Assembly: GCA_013407085.1 (NCBI GenBank)
Contig: JACCGJ010014220.1
Location: 41,253-105,252 of the forward strand
Source of the DNA: Atriophallophorus winterbourni
Lineage: Eukaryota; Platyhelminthes; Trematoda; Plagiorchiida; Microphallidae
Length of the DNA stretch: 64,000 nucleotides
Reading direction: 5' to 3'
This document shows, in pieces, positions 54,045 to 64,000 of this stretch. Numbering within the stretch: position 1 is the stretch's first letter; every line of letters starts with the position of its first letter. The notes below the pieces were generated by a model. It searched no databases. It was not told where the DNA came from and saw only the letters and a list, made by a program, of their open reading frames with translations. The translations under genes and the position numbers were made by a program.

Positions 54045-55935
54045 ATCCAGGGTAAAAAAACCTGTATATCAAACTTTCAAAATCTGTTGCTACATTAGAT
54101 CATGAAAAGGATTACTAGACAAAACTTCGCAGAAACATTCGGCAGTCCGAAGATGTGATCAACTTCGTCGTGATTAATCCTGGTACGGCATCGTTTTCCA
54201 AGCGTATCAGATCAGCTGTTCCTTTGGATCCGGTGGTGCAGTGTAGAGGGAGCTTTCGCTGCTTCTGCATAAAATAGTTCTACACGTTGAACCGCCCTGG
54301 GCTTTATCTAAACGCACCAATTGAGAGGTCACCTAATTCCGCTTCTGAGGATAATAACACGGGAAGCAGCGGATACCGGTTTTTAGGTATGGCTCGACGG
54401 GTTCAAAGCTCAGCGCCTGGGGCTGCTTCTCATGGTGGTCTGATTTTCAGGTCTCGTTATACGGCTACCGCCAGCCTCAAGCTAAGCAGCCCCCAGTCAA
54501 TAAGTGCTGTCTTGTTAGGTTTTGTTATCCTCATTGTGTGCATGTGGATGAGGAATCAATAGACAAGCAGACTGTATTTTTCCAAGCCAGCAAAACGAAT
54601 AACTGAACAACAAAGGTTAGTTCCGAAACTGCGAAACTTAAACGTCCGGTGAATGATTCCAGGATTTCATGACGACGTCTGGAATCTCAGATTCGTATGA
54701 AAATGTACTGTGATTAACAATGAGCCAAAAAAGGCTGGAGGTCGACGTGTTTGCCCTGCAAGAGACGCAATTACCGGAGACTGGTATGCTAACACAAAGA
54801 TTTCAGATCACGATTCAAGAACTCATGGCCAGAAAAAGAACACCTTCATAATTACCACGTAATAGTAAATAGTCTTTCAAGAAATAGATATGAATTAAAC
54901 ATGTATTGTCAAGTATAGTCAAGTTGTATAGTTACCATGAGTCACTACGCAGGTGTCGGTAAATCGTTATGCTCTAAATAAGTATCAACATTAACTCAAA
55001 GATATTACACATTTTTTGCAAATGAAGGTATCTGATGTGCAGATATTAAATATAGTGCGGGTGCCGTGCAAAAGTGCATAATAAAAGCAGCAGAACCGAG
55101 CCGCAGGTGGAGCGACCGGATTTGGACTCAAAATCTAAAGTGAATTACCGGTTCCATTACGTTGATCAACATTAATGCACCGACGCTTTCTTGGACGCCT
55201 GCAGAAAAAGACGGCTTTTTCCCTTAACCTCATAACAATACTCAAAAACTTGCCACAAAAAATTGCTTAGTGGTATTGCGTGATTTCAATCCCGGAGTTG
55301 GTGCACATTACGAATCTTGTCAAGACATTGCCGATGGGTTAGATATACGTAAAACCAATGAAAATGGACAATGCATTGACTAATGTGCACATAGTTCAGT
55401 CTTTATGTTATTAACACTTCCTTTTGAACAAAAACACAGTAATAACTCTCTCGGTATCAACCTTAATCTGAGCACTGTCATCAGCTTGATCTTATTCTTC
55501 ATAGGCGGACTAATATATGCAGCGTGCTTCACACCAGATCACATCAAATCGTAGACTGCGACACTGATCATTCACTGAATGTTCCCCACACGAGATTTCA
55601 CTCCACTATATTGTCTGCTGAGCTTATGGTAGACGTCACTCCCATGTGCAAACCTAATCTAGCTGAGCGATTTGCAAAATCATTCACAGCCGAGTTCAAC
55701 AAGACAACTCTACACGAATTGGCTTCAGAAAACTGGTAATCGATAAAAAGCTGCTCAGGCCGACAAATAAAGAATTATGACTTCTAAAACCAGCTATATT
55801 TAAGGTCCAAACAAATGCACAAAGATTCACAATGGACTATTGCACTAAAATTAGCCTCAATATCCAAAAAAACTGCGGAAACGTGACATTTTCACGGTAT
55901 GTATGATGGGATTAGAAGAACCAGTGGTCCAAACA
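54045..55935 (+). pseudogene. RTE copy R10, 5' part
   Basis: A plus-strand RTE 5' region (54.05-54.64 kb), decayed endonuclease (54.64-55.5 kb) and linker (55.5-55.93 kb). Recognisable residues include SHQIVDCDTDHSLN at 55.55 kb (the D and H of the nuclease active site), PMCKPNLAERFAKSFTAEFN and a GMYDGIR-like end at about 55.9 kb. Frameshifts are frequent and the polymerase is missing after the rearrangement at 55.94 kb. Confidence 0.78.
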
Positions 55936-55939
55936 AACA

Positions 55940-56140
55940 TAAAACAAATTTCGTCTATTGATTTGTCCTCTCAGCCAGTTCAGTTTAGAGAGCTTGCCAT
56001 CCCTTCGCGTGTATAGGTAAATGCCATCTGCTCTCGTCCTTAAAGCGTGCTTTGGAATCACAGCAAGTAATATCTCAAATGGTGTGGGAGCAACAACACA
56101 CCCTTGTTTGACGACTTGGCGAATGTCAAAGGCTTCTGAA
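55940..56140 (-). pseudogene. RTE polymerase fragment, inverted
   Basis: About 200 bases of reverse-transcriptase sequence on the minus strand, with SSEAFDIRQVVKQGCVVAPT, PKHALRTRADGIYLYTR and KLNWLRGQI. It matches motif B of RTE R6 (RRGVKQGCVLAPT) with substitutions. It lies between plus-strand RTE pieces, so the locus is rearranged. Confidence 0.75.
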
Positions 56141-56325
56141 CTTAAAGCGTCGTCTGCAAGCTCGTTTGGAGCAGATACTGCTCTTTTTAGCTGATCGCAG
56201 ATCACGACTCATTGTGCAACTGACCCAAAACTACCGAGATGTGACATTTGTAGCCAGCGCTACGGGAGAGATTGTTCCTCCCAAACTTGAAAAACACGCG
56301 ATTGTGATGTACATCCATGGTCGAC
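56141..56325 (+). pseudogene. RTE 3' terminal fragment
   Basis: LKRRLQARLEQILLFLADRR leads into the zinc-finger end (partly lost), then TTGTGATGTACATCCATGGTCGAC. It breaks off before the normal terminus, where the minus-strand copy R12 begins. Confidence 0.7.
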
Positions 56326-56329
56326 CCAC

Positions 56330-57440
56330 GGTAACCGCAATATACACAGTAGCTGCTCATCAGAGACTTTCCCTTTCAAAAAATGTGTATTATCTATGAG
56401 TTAATTTGGATAATTATTTGTAGCATAACGATTTACCGACACCTGCGTAGTGACTCATGGTAACTATACAACTTGACAATACTTGACATTATATCTATTC
56501 CTTGAAAGAATATTTACTCTGATATGGTAATTATGAATTTGGGCTTTTTGTGACACTTAATTCTTGAATCGTGATATGGAATCTTTGTGTTAGCAAACCA
56601 GTCACCGGTAAAAGCGTCTGTTGCAGGGCAAACACGTCGACCTCCATACATTTTCGGCTCATTTTTAATCAAAGTTCATTTTCATACGACTATGACATTC
56701 CAGACGTCGTCATGAAACCATGAGACATGTACCGGACGTTTCAGTTTCCCAGTTTCCGATCTAACCTTTGTTGTTTAGTTATTAATTTTGTTAGTGTGAA
56801 AAAATCCAGTCTGCTTGTCGATTGATTCCTAATCTCCATGCCCCTAATGAGGTTAACAAAACATGGCGAGACGGCACATTATTGACTGGGGGCTGCTCAC
56901 GTTGAGGCTTGTGGTAGCCATCTTATGAGAGCTGAAAATATGACCACTGTTGGAAGCAGCCCTAGACGCTGAGCTATAAGCCAGTCGAGCAATAGCTTTT
57001 AACCGGTATCTGCTGCTTTTCGTGTTACTATCCTCAAACGCTTAATTGAGCGATATCTCCATTGGTGCGTTGAGATGTAGTGCAGGGCAGTTCAACGTGT
57101 AGAACTATCTAATGCCCATGCAGGAAAAGCTGCCTCTCCAACGCACCACCGGATCCAAAGAAACAGTTAGGCTGATACGCTTGGACATCGATGAAGTCCC
57201 AGAAATTATCACGAGGAAGTTGATTACAACTTCAGCCTGCCGACGTTTTCTGCGACGTTTAGTCCAGTAGTCTTTTCTATGATCTAATGTAGCCACGAAG
57301 TAGTGAATGTTTGATATGCAGGTAATACCTACCCTGGATGGGCCACCTTTATAGAAATGCTAGCTCCAACTTCCCGGAGCATGCTAGTTTTGAGACTCCA
57401 CTCAGCCACGTACGCACTTTCTTCTGTCAGTAGGAGCAGC
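56330..57440 (-). pseudogene. RTE copy R12, endonuclease start and 5' region
   Basis: Minus-strand counterpart of R10. The TAACTATACAACTTGACAATA and TGACTCATGGTAACTATA stretches occur in reverse at 54.9 kb and again at 63.7 kb. It covers the endonuclease N-terminus and the 5' untranslated region up to the CTTCTGTCAGTAGGAG end. It is followed by a family B hammerhead remnant, the same neighbour as R8 has at 43.96 kb. Confidence 0.75.
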
Positions 57441-57444
57441 TGAC

Positions 57445-57610
57445 CAAAAGCGAATTGGGTGCTTTACAAAAATCAATTTGTGATTCTGTTTTACGGACCC
57501 TATTTAACAGTGACATTCGACTATAACATTGTTGACCTCTTATCCGCTGTTACAAGACTCACTGAATCCAATCTTAATGTATCCACCTGATGACGGCAAA
57601 CAGCCATAAT
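57445..57610 (+). repeat. Family B unit, truncated (B9)
   Basis: B flank (TTGTGATTCTGTTTTACGGA and AACAGTGACATTCGACTATA) leads to a hammerhead core start at 57587. The unit is cut off within the ribozyme where repeat X begins. Confidence 0.7.
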
Positions 57611-57612
57611 TG
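57583..57612 (+). ncRNA. Truncated hammerhead, family B, copy B9
   Basis: CCAC, CTGATGA (57587-57593) and stem II CGGC-AAACA-GCC are intact. The GAAAC box is missing (ATAAT) because the sequence switches to repeat X. Inactive. Confidence 0.6.
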
Positions 57613-60275
57613 TAGATAAGGGTAAATAGCGAATGATCATCATTAACACAAATTTTATATCATGTAGATTCTGAAACTTCCATTTGAACCGGGTTAAGTA
57701 AGCTACATCCAACCAACGGAAAACTGTAGACACATTATGCAAACCGGATATCGAAGGCGATACAGAAGCGATAACTATTATCCTAACCGATTTTTAAATA
57801 GGGTTTTATAAAAAATTAGAATTTTCTGGTTTCTCTCGCTGCACCTGGAAGACAAAGTACATTCAGATATCACTGACCATCTTATGTAGAGGAGAGTATG
57901 TAGTAATGTTCAAATGAAACAATTGCCTAGTCTTGATTAACGTGGCTTTTTTATGTTAATGCAAACCAGAGATGGTGGATGGTGTGCTATTAAATTACGT
58001 TTCATTTTCTGACTAGTACACTTCGTCTATGGAAGCGTGTGTGTCGCACGACAAATATTAAGCAATTTATCCCTTGATCGATAGCTTTAGAATTTCCTTT
58101 TTATGGAGATAATTTTTCTTCAGCCCAAAGCATTTTCGCAGATCGTACGGATCTGTTACTGGTACGTTTTGCGTGATACAATTTGGCCTTGTATGATAAC
58201 GGATTTGCAACATCGATTACAAACTCAATCGAGTTCAAATGAGACTAAATCCAGCGCCACCTTTATTGTCTTGCTGGGACATATCTTGTTTATGTTCTGA
58301 ATTTTTTTCCTTTTACCGACGTCTTCTCAATACCTACCGAATCTTTAACTTGGAGGCAACAGACAAGTATTTCCAAGTGCCCCAGAGGATTATCAGTTTG
58401 ACGATCTAATATTTAGAAAAGGTAAACTCACGAATTCCTAAAAAAGATTATGTGCACGTGTAATCAAATCAGAAAGTGCAAAATGTGGCAAAATGGTAAG
58501 CATTTCCCATTCTCCTTCAACTATAGATTTGAATGGACAACTCACGAAAGGGACCTCGGGGTATGGATTTGTTAAGATCTTAAGAATACCATGCAATGAG
58601 AAGCAGCCTACAACCGAGCTAGCCACGTCCTTGTTGAGCTTTAGCGTATTTTCTGACGTTTTCCACGTGAGACATTCCGCATGCTCGTAAATGCGAATAT
58701 TATCTCAGTGATGGTTGACTATGTGCAAACGTTTTCAACATGGGTTCTGAAGGACATACACCTGATCAAGAGAATTTATCACAGAACAACTAAAATCGTT
58801 TGCTATCTCCGCAACCTACAATGAGAGAATAGCATTTTGCATCTTAATTTGGATACACTGCTTTGCAGACGGGTTCGACGGGATCTAATACTAACTTAAA
58901 ATAGGAAAGCTTTCCCAACTATTAGGATAGCGTCACGCAAGCCATGTACTTCATGTGTACAAAGGGAAATTCGCCTTTTAACAGGAATCTACTTAATGGT
59001 ATTTAAGTCAGGATGCTGACATTTGTTTAGAAAGCACTTGCTGTAAAAAACACGTTTTAAAAATAAATAAAAAGCGTTCGATATTTAACGGGCTTGGAAT
59101 GGAGGACGTGTGAGAAACGCCATGTCCAAGCTAAGATGTTTTATGGCTACTGAACTGCGATCATGCCGTCAGCTTGCACTTACGTTTGATCGAGCGAGTT
59201 TTGCGTGAAGCTGTGACCGCAACATGAGAGATTGTTTATACGGAATATGATTTCAAATTATGAATCTCTCGTACTTATGTGGTGAAGATCAATTTTGAAT
59301 TTCTCTAAAAGGAGGCTAACAGCAATAGCGGAATATATCAGGTAAAATATGATGTCATATGCAGATGATATTGAAATATGGAAATGTGTTTGATCATTTC
59401 ACGGCAGTGCCAAAAAAAATCAGGAAAAGTTGAAATTTGAAAATGCTACGGCTTTGATTATCCAAGCATTACACGAGTCAGTTTTTCATTGAAGCTCTCC
59501 TTTGAACTAACACAAATGAACCACAAATCGAGCCACCAGTGACAAAATTTTAATAAAATAATACTTATCAATTATCCCCTGAAGAATGTTATCGACAATT
59601 TATTGCAGAAATCTTAATGAGACAATTTATTAATGCGCCTTCGAAAGATTGAATGTTAACCTAAATCTACACGATGTTACTCAACGACATATAAGGAGTA
59701 ACATCTTGTTGGCATTCACAATCATGCATTCTGAAAACCATCCCTTTAAACACGTGCTAAGCCCGGTGGCCATACTCAAACACCAAATATTTTCGCATTA
59801 TGAAAATCAAATAGCATGTACGTAGCACAACGTACGGAATAATAAATAAAATTCTTCACAACGAATATCAACGTCGTAATCATTTGCTGGAGCCATATTG
59901 TTGCATTCGGAAAGGCCAACCTTTAATGTCATTGGCTAACCCAAGTTCTCGATTTCGTAATTGCAGTAATATATTGCAGTTGGAAACTGCTTCTTCTAGA
60001 ACGCCTGAGTGGATGGAAAAAAAGTTTACAATGTGTTATAATTTTCATTTCGATGCTCAACCTCAAGACATACGTTATGCGACTGTCCGTGTTACTCCTT
60101 AAATGTAAGAAATATTTCATTTCATTTCAGTGAAGAACACTGAGTTTTGTAAGGTCGTAAGCGATGGTGCACACTCGAAACTATCGATTCACCGAACTGA
60201 AGTTTCAGAATTAACGTAGATAATATATCAGATCGATTAACTAAAATTTTATATTGTTGTGAACGTATCGTGCAA
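57611..60275 (-). repeat. Composite repeat X, inverted copy (Xc)
   Basis: Reverse-complement counterpart of 50740-53545. Because it is inverted, the CR1-derived pieces read on the plus strand: 58.47-58.99 kb (see separate entry) and about 59.34-59.76 kb, which shows SYADDIEIWKCV and NLHDVTQRHIRSNILLAF, ENHPFKHVLSP. It passes into an RTE 3' end at 60275, just as other X copies do. Confidence 0.8.
58471..58990 (+). pseudogene. CR1-like polymerase C-terminal fragment in repeat X
   Basis: Nearly one frame on the plus strand: RKCKMWQNGKHFPFSFNY, ERDLGVWIC, then FPRETFRMLVNANIISVMVD, RIYHRTTKIVCYLRNLQ and LDTLLCRRVRRDLIL. These correspond in order to the region after the catalytic FADD in the open CR1-B copy. 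A few stops interrupt it. The same fragment is present in reverse at 46.19-46.68 and 52.19-52.68 kb. Confidence 0.8.
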
Positions 60276-61606
60276 CGTTTTAGGCCCACTTCGGTTGAAG
60301 TCGACGATTGATATACGTCACAACCGCATGAATTTCCAAGTTTGCCGCTTTTGGAATGATTGAACTTTTCGATTAGAGACGAACAATCTCTCCCGCAGTG
60401 ATTGCCACGATAAGCGGAACTCGGTTGCAGAGCGTCAGTTGCAAGCCGACAGCGTGGTTTCCGTTTAGAAGACAAGGGCTCTATCTGCCTCACCATAGTA
60501 AGCTGACGACGCTTAACACAATGCCTTCAATTTACGGAATCAATGTCATGAGCCTTCTTATCCCTTTTAGAAACGAATTGTACAGTAAGTTCGGCCTGAA
60601 CAATGGTCGACTTCCTAATCGCAACTCAACACAGAGTGAATCTTTTCATTTTCCATTCTATAGACATGGCCAAGCCACCGCATATGGCGCTGTTGTAGTA
60701 GGGTGAACATGCGCTGTAGAGCAGCTCTTGAAAGCAATTCAGCATTAGTCAATTTTCTATCCACGACACGTTCCAGTTACGACGGAATCTTCGTAGATGG
60801 AAAGCATTCAGCTTTCGTTCGTGTCCTGCGTAGGTGGTCCAGATATCACTGTCGTACATTGAAGCATTCCGTACGCATCATCTTTGTCTTTACAGTAACT
60901 TGCGTTTACCCCAAACACGAGAGGTCAATCTGGGAAAAATGAAAGCTGCTATGCAAATTTTCTTATCAATCTCCGTGTCTAGCTAGAGGTAATCCGCGAC
61001 GGTTGAACGAAAAATGTGAAACTATGTATTGGTTCAAGCTGACAGTTTCCAATAGTAATGAATAGAGGCGTTGCAATCCATTGACGAATGACTTTGGTCT
61101 TGCTCGTGCTCATGGTTATCCCAATGTCTTTTTATGCAGACGATAAAATTCCATTTGCTTCTGGAGGTTATCTTGGGATTGAGCAATAAAGACTGCATCG
61201 TCGACAAACAGCTGTTCACGGATCAGCACATTTTGTATATATGCTTTTCCTCTCAGCCAGTTCAGTTTGAAAAGCTTGTCATCCCTTCGCGTGTATATGC
61301 GGATGTCATCTGCTCTCGACCTAAAAAGCTTACTTTATAATCACAGCAAATAAAATTTCGAACGGTGTGGGAGTAACAACAAACCCTTTTTCGACGACTT
61401 GGCGAATGTCAAAGACTTCTGAACTTGACCCGTTAAAATGGATTGAGTCGATGATGGCAGAGTGGAACGAAATAACGAGTTTGAGCTGTCTTGCAAGGCA
61501 ACCAAACAGATCATGCGTTTCGAAAAGACTGTTCCTTCTAAAGCTGTCGAATGCTTTCGTTAAATCGATAAAAACAGAGTATAATGGCACAAACTGTTTG
61601 AAGTTC
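60275..61606 (-). pseudogene. RTE copy R13, 3' half
   Basis: Minus-strand RTE from the 3' end (about 60275) through the C-terminal domain to reverse-transcriptase motif A (YSVFIDLTKAFDSFRRNSLF, 61.54-61.6 kb). Motif B region reads IRQVVEKGFVVTPTPFEILF. It is interrupted exactly at 61606 by the Penelope fragment PLE2 and resumes at 62240. Confidence 0.82.
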
Positions 61607-61770
61607 ATAGTTGTTCTCCGAGGTGATATTGCTGATTGCGGACGTTTCGTCATCAAACTAGATGACATAATCAGCGAAACTTCTTCCGAAGCAATTGGGC
61701 GGTGAACATCATTCGAATTTATCTGCTGCGCTTCGACGTCATCTATTTTGATTGGCTTCAATTCTTGCAT
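61330..61770 (-). other. Chimeric ORF joining PLE2 and RTE sequence
   Basis: A 146-codon open frame. The first 55 codons are PLE2 3' sequence (MQELKPIKIDDVEAQQ, then ASEEVSLIMSSS, which spans the hammerhead). The remainder is RTE reverse transcriptase (LYSVFIDLTKAF onward). It exists only because PLE2 landed in the RTE in this frame. No function is claimed. Confidence 0.7.
61637..61678 (-). ncRNA. Hammerhead ribozyme remnant, Penelope type (A3)
   Basis: On the minus strand: CTGATTA (core G changed to T), stem II GTCATC/GATGAC, 6 bp and perfect (61661-61666 with 61649-61654), then GAAACGTC with the ACGT stem III. Stem II shares only its first pair with PLE1 (GTTGC/GCAAC) yet pairs perfectly, which is good covariation. 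The changed box residue probably abolishes cleavage, otherwise expected between 61640 and 61641. Confidence 0.75.
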
Positions 61771-62234
61771 GTCTTCGTTGGCGTGTTTTCATTGGTCCGT
61801 AGATCCCATCCACTTGAATCCATCCACTCCCGAACTTGGCGAGGTCTTCCTTTGGCTATGATTTCCGTTCTATCTCAATTAAATTCATAACCTTCTCTAT
61901 CCATGTGTGTCGATGACACTGATTTGTGGCTAGTTTGTGTACATGTATCCTTGTTTCCAGCCTTCTTCCAGTCAGTCCGATATGATATTTCTCACAATTC
62001 GAACACGGGAATCTGTAGACGACATTGTTTTTTTCTTCCTCAGCCAGCGGGTCCTTGACCTTGACTAGGTGGCTTCTCAGATTTCAAGCAGTTTTGTATG
62101 CTAGACTGATTCAGAGTGGGCGTAGAATTCTTGCGGTCATCTCCGAGATATGTTGTATATAGGGTAGTGTTAACCTTGAAGTGTTCGTGTTGTTCACATG
62201 CGTTTAGTTTGTCGGCAATAACCGTTTCTGGCAC
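61755..62234 (-). pseudogene. PLE2 GIY-YIG endonuclease
   Basis: The minus strand starts MPETVIADKLNACEQHEHF (pre-endonuclease linker). After a frame change near 62.04 kb it reads NNVVYRFPCSNCEKYHIGLT and RRLETRIHVHKLA. The CxxC pair and the Y-H-I-G motif (Y-I-G in active enzymes) identify the nuclease, and the arginine and histidine spacing fits. A stop follows about 40 codons later (ERKS, stop). Reverse transcriptase is absent because of 5' truncation. Confidence 0.82.
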
Positions 62235-62239
62235 TCATA

Positions 62240-64000
62240 TTGAAGTTCTCTGAAGAGTAAGATCATGTCAAAGGTTGGTCTTCCCTTGCAAAAGCCATAT
62301 TGAGATTCGAAGAAAATTTTACCAGTTAAAACTTGTAGCCGGTTCTGTAAGACTTTAGCAAACAATTTGCCTATTACATGCAAAACGAAGATTTATCTGT
62401 AAATTTTGCAGTCGCCTCTATCACCTTCTTTTCTTGAATATCTTGAAGGTTTTGCTTTCTCGCATCTTTTATGAGACACACACTATCTGACTGCGCCAAT
62501 GCAGCAAATAGCAATTAGGCTGTAATAATGCTGTTTTACACCATTTGATAAGCGGTCGATTGCTGTACTGAGCTCCTACAACATGGGGGGTTATCTATAT
62601 TTTCATTTGTTAGCAGCCGCTCAGTATTTCCAAGTACATGCGGTAAAATCGTACTGTCCCTAGAATAGACATAGAAGTGCTCTACCCATCTTTGTATCTG
62701 CCTAAGTTTGTCGACAATCGGGTTACCACATACAAACTTGATGGAAGCCGTTTTAAGTTCGTTTGGACCACTAGTTCTTTTGGTCCCATCATACATACCG
62801 TGAAAACTTCTAGTTTCCGCAGTTTGTTTTGATATTGAGGCTAATTTCAGTGCAATAGTCATTTGTGCAACTTCGTGCATTTTGTTGGAATTTAAATATA
62901 GCTGCTCTTAGAAGTCGTATTTTTTCATTTGTCGCCGTATGCAGCTTATTATCGATTACCAGTTTTCTGAATCCAATTCGAGTGGGGTTGTCTTGTAGAA
63001 CTCGGCTGTGAGGGCTTTTGCAAATCGCGCAGCTAGATTAGGTTCGCACAAGGGAGTGACGTCTACCATAGGTGAAGCAGACAATATAGTGCAGTGAAAT
63101 TTTGTGTGTGAAAGCTTCAGTTTTGCAAAGGTTTGTGAATGATCAGTGTCGCTGTCTACGATTTGATGTGATCCGGTTAGAAACACGCTTTCTATTTTAG
63201 TGAAACTAAAAAGAATAAGATCCAGTTTATGACAGTGTTCAGAGAAAGGTTGATTACGAAAGATATTTTGATTTGTAGTTCTGTTTGAAAAAAGTGCTAC
63301 TGACACAAAGTCTGAACTGTGTGCACATTACTTAATGCACTTTGCATTTTCATGGATTTTACCTACATCGAAACTTCTGACACAGTCTTGAGTACTGTTC
63401 TGAGGTTATGGCAAAAAGCGTCATCCTCTGCAGGCATCGCAGAATGCGTCGGTGCATAAACGTTAACTTATGTAATGGAACCTCTATTGCATTACAGATT
63501 TAGAGTCCAAACAATTTCGCTCCACCTGCGGCTCGTTTCTGCTTATTTTATTATACACATTTGCACGGCAACCACAATATATTCAGTCGCTGTACATCGG
63601 AGACCTTCATTTGCAAAAAATGTGTTACATCTTTGAGCTAATGTGGATACTTATTTGTAGCAAAATGATTTAACGACATTTGCGTATTGACTCATGGTAA
63701 CTATACAACTTGACTATACTTGACGTTACATGTTTAATTTATACTTATTTTCTGAAAGAATATTCACTATTATATGGTAATTTGAAGGTGTGCTTTTTGT
63801 GACCAAGATTTCTTGAATCGTGATCTGAAATCTTTGTGTTAGCATACCAGTGTCCGGTCATTTCATCTCTTGCTGGGCAAATACATCGACCTCCAGCCTT
63901 TTCTGGCTCATTGTTAATCACAGTTCATTTTATACGACTCTGAGATTCCACACGTCGTCATGAAATCCTGGAAGCAATTACCGAACGTTCAAGTATCGCA
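62240..64000 (-). pseudogene. RTE copy R13, 5' half (runs off the window)
   Basis: Continuation after PLE2: reverse-transcriptase start (62.25-62.6 kb), linker (SKQTAETRSFHGMYDGTKRT, 62.8 kb) and endonuclease (62.95-63.5 kb, with TGSHQIVDSDTDHSQ and PLCEPNLAARFAKALTAEFY). A decayed endonuclease N-terminus runs to the window edge, with NNEPEKAGG-like residues near 63.9 kb. Many frameshifts. The 5' end lies beyond 64000. Confidence 0.8.

Larger units (their letters stand above)
61607..62239 (-). mobile_element. Penelope-like element PLE2, 5'-truncated, with 9-bp target duplication
   Basis: 633 bp on the minus strand, bounded by TTGAAGTTC at 61598-61606 and at 62240-62248. The flanking RTE sequence is continuous if the element and one repeat are ignored. 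It encodes the linker and GIY-YIG endonuclease and ends with a hammerhead and a CTCGGAGAACA terminus shared with PLE1. It differs clearly in sequence from PLE1, so it is a separate Penelope family. Confidence 0.88.

Noticed and set aside
59884..60102. 72-codon plus-strand ORF at the end of repeat X
   Set aside because: Not kept as an open frame in the other X copies and has no domain. SRFRNC recalls the CR1 SRLNCRR block, but the neighbouring residues do not fit.

Overview
The window looks like repeat-dense DNA from an invertebrate metazoan, most likely a flatworm and plausibly a digenean trematode. The base composition is AT-rich. The repeat set combines CR1/Jockey-like and RTE-like non-LTR retrotransposons, Penelope-like elements with a GIY-YIG endonuclease, a Gypsy remnant, and a tRNA-headed repeat carrying a hammerhead ribozyme, which recalls the Sm-alpha repeats of schistosomes. 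The taxon is an inference. I recognise no conserved host protein-coding gene. Nearly every supportable coding region belongs to a retroelement.

Layout. 1-7.3 kb: a roughly 2.2-kb direct repeat (1-2215 and 3280-5500) around a higher-GC spacer, then AT-rich DNA with a hammerhead-like motif. 7.3-12.7 kb: a 5' RTE piece, then a long decayed CR1 copy on the minus strand. 12.5-15 kb and 20.4-23.3 kb: paralogous repeat blocks, each with a hammerhead-like unit, lying either side of a nearly full-length dead RTE copy (16.48-20.15 kb). 22.2-24.3 kb: an inverted SINE pair and two micro-exon-like sites. 24.4-30.2 kb: an RTE copy on the minus strand split by a younger RTE copy on the plus strand whose reverse transcriptase is open except for one extra G. 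30.9-33.1 kb: a Penelope-like element with about 440-bp inverted ends, each carrying a hammerhead ribozyme. 35.4-36.3 kb: a Gypsy remnant. 36.9-44 kb: hammerhead repeats, CR1 pieces and a hammerhead satellite (41.3-42.2 kb). 44-64 kb: a higher-order composite of CR1-derived repeat X, RTE pieces and hammerhead unit B. It is interrupted by a CR1 copy with an open 756-codon ORF, a three-unit tRNA/hammerhead array, and a second Penelope fragment with a 9-bp target-site duplication.

The strongest signal is the hammerhead content. Four sequence families share the core (CTGANGA, a short stem II, GAAAC) but differ in stem II and flanks: A (Penelope ends), B (about 230-bp unit), C (about 257-bp satellite) and D (about 430-bp tRNA-headed repeat). 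In each family the best copies have a self-complementary stem III (ACGT, ACCGGT or ACTCGAGT) followed by a cleavable residue. This fits RNA-level processing of tandem non-autonomous repeats next to an autonomous Penelope-like element that could supply reverse transcriptase. A second, more speculative signal is a set of 12-, 21- and 27-nt micro-exon-like segments inside duplicated blocks, reminiscent of flatworm micro-exon genes.
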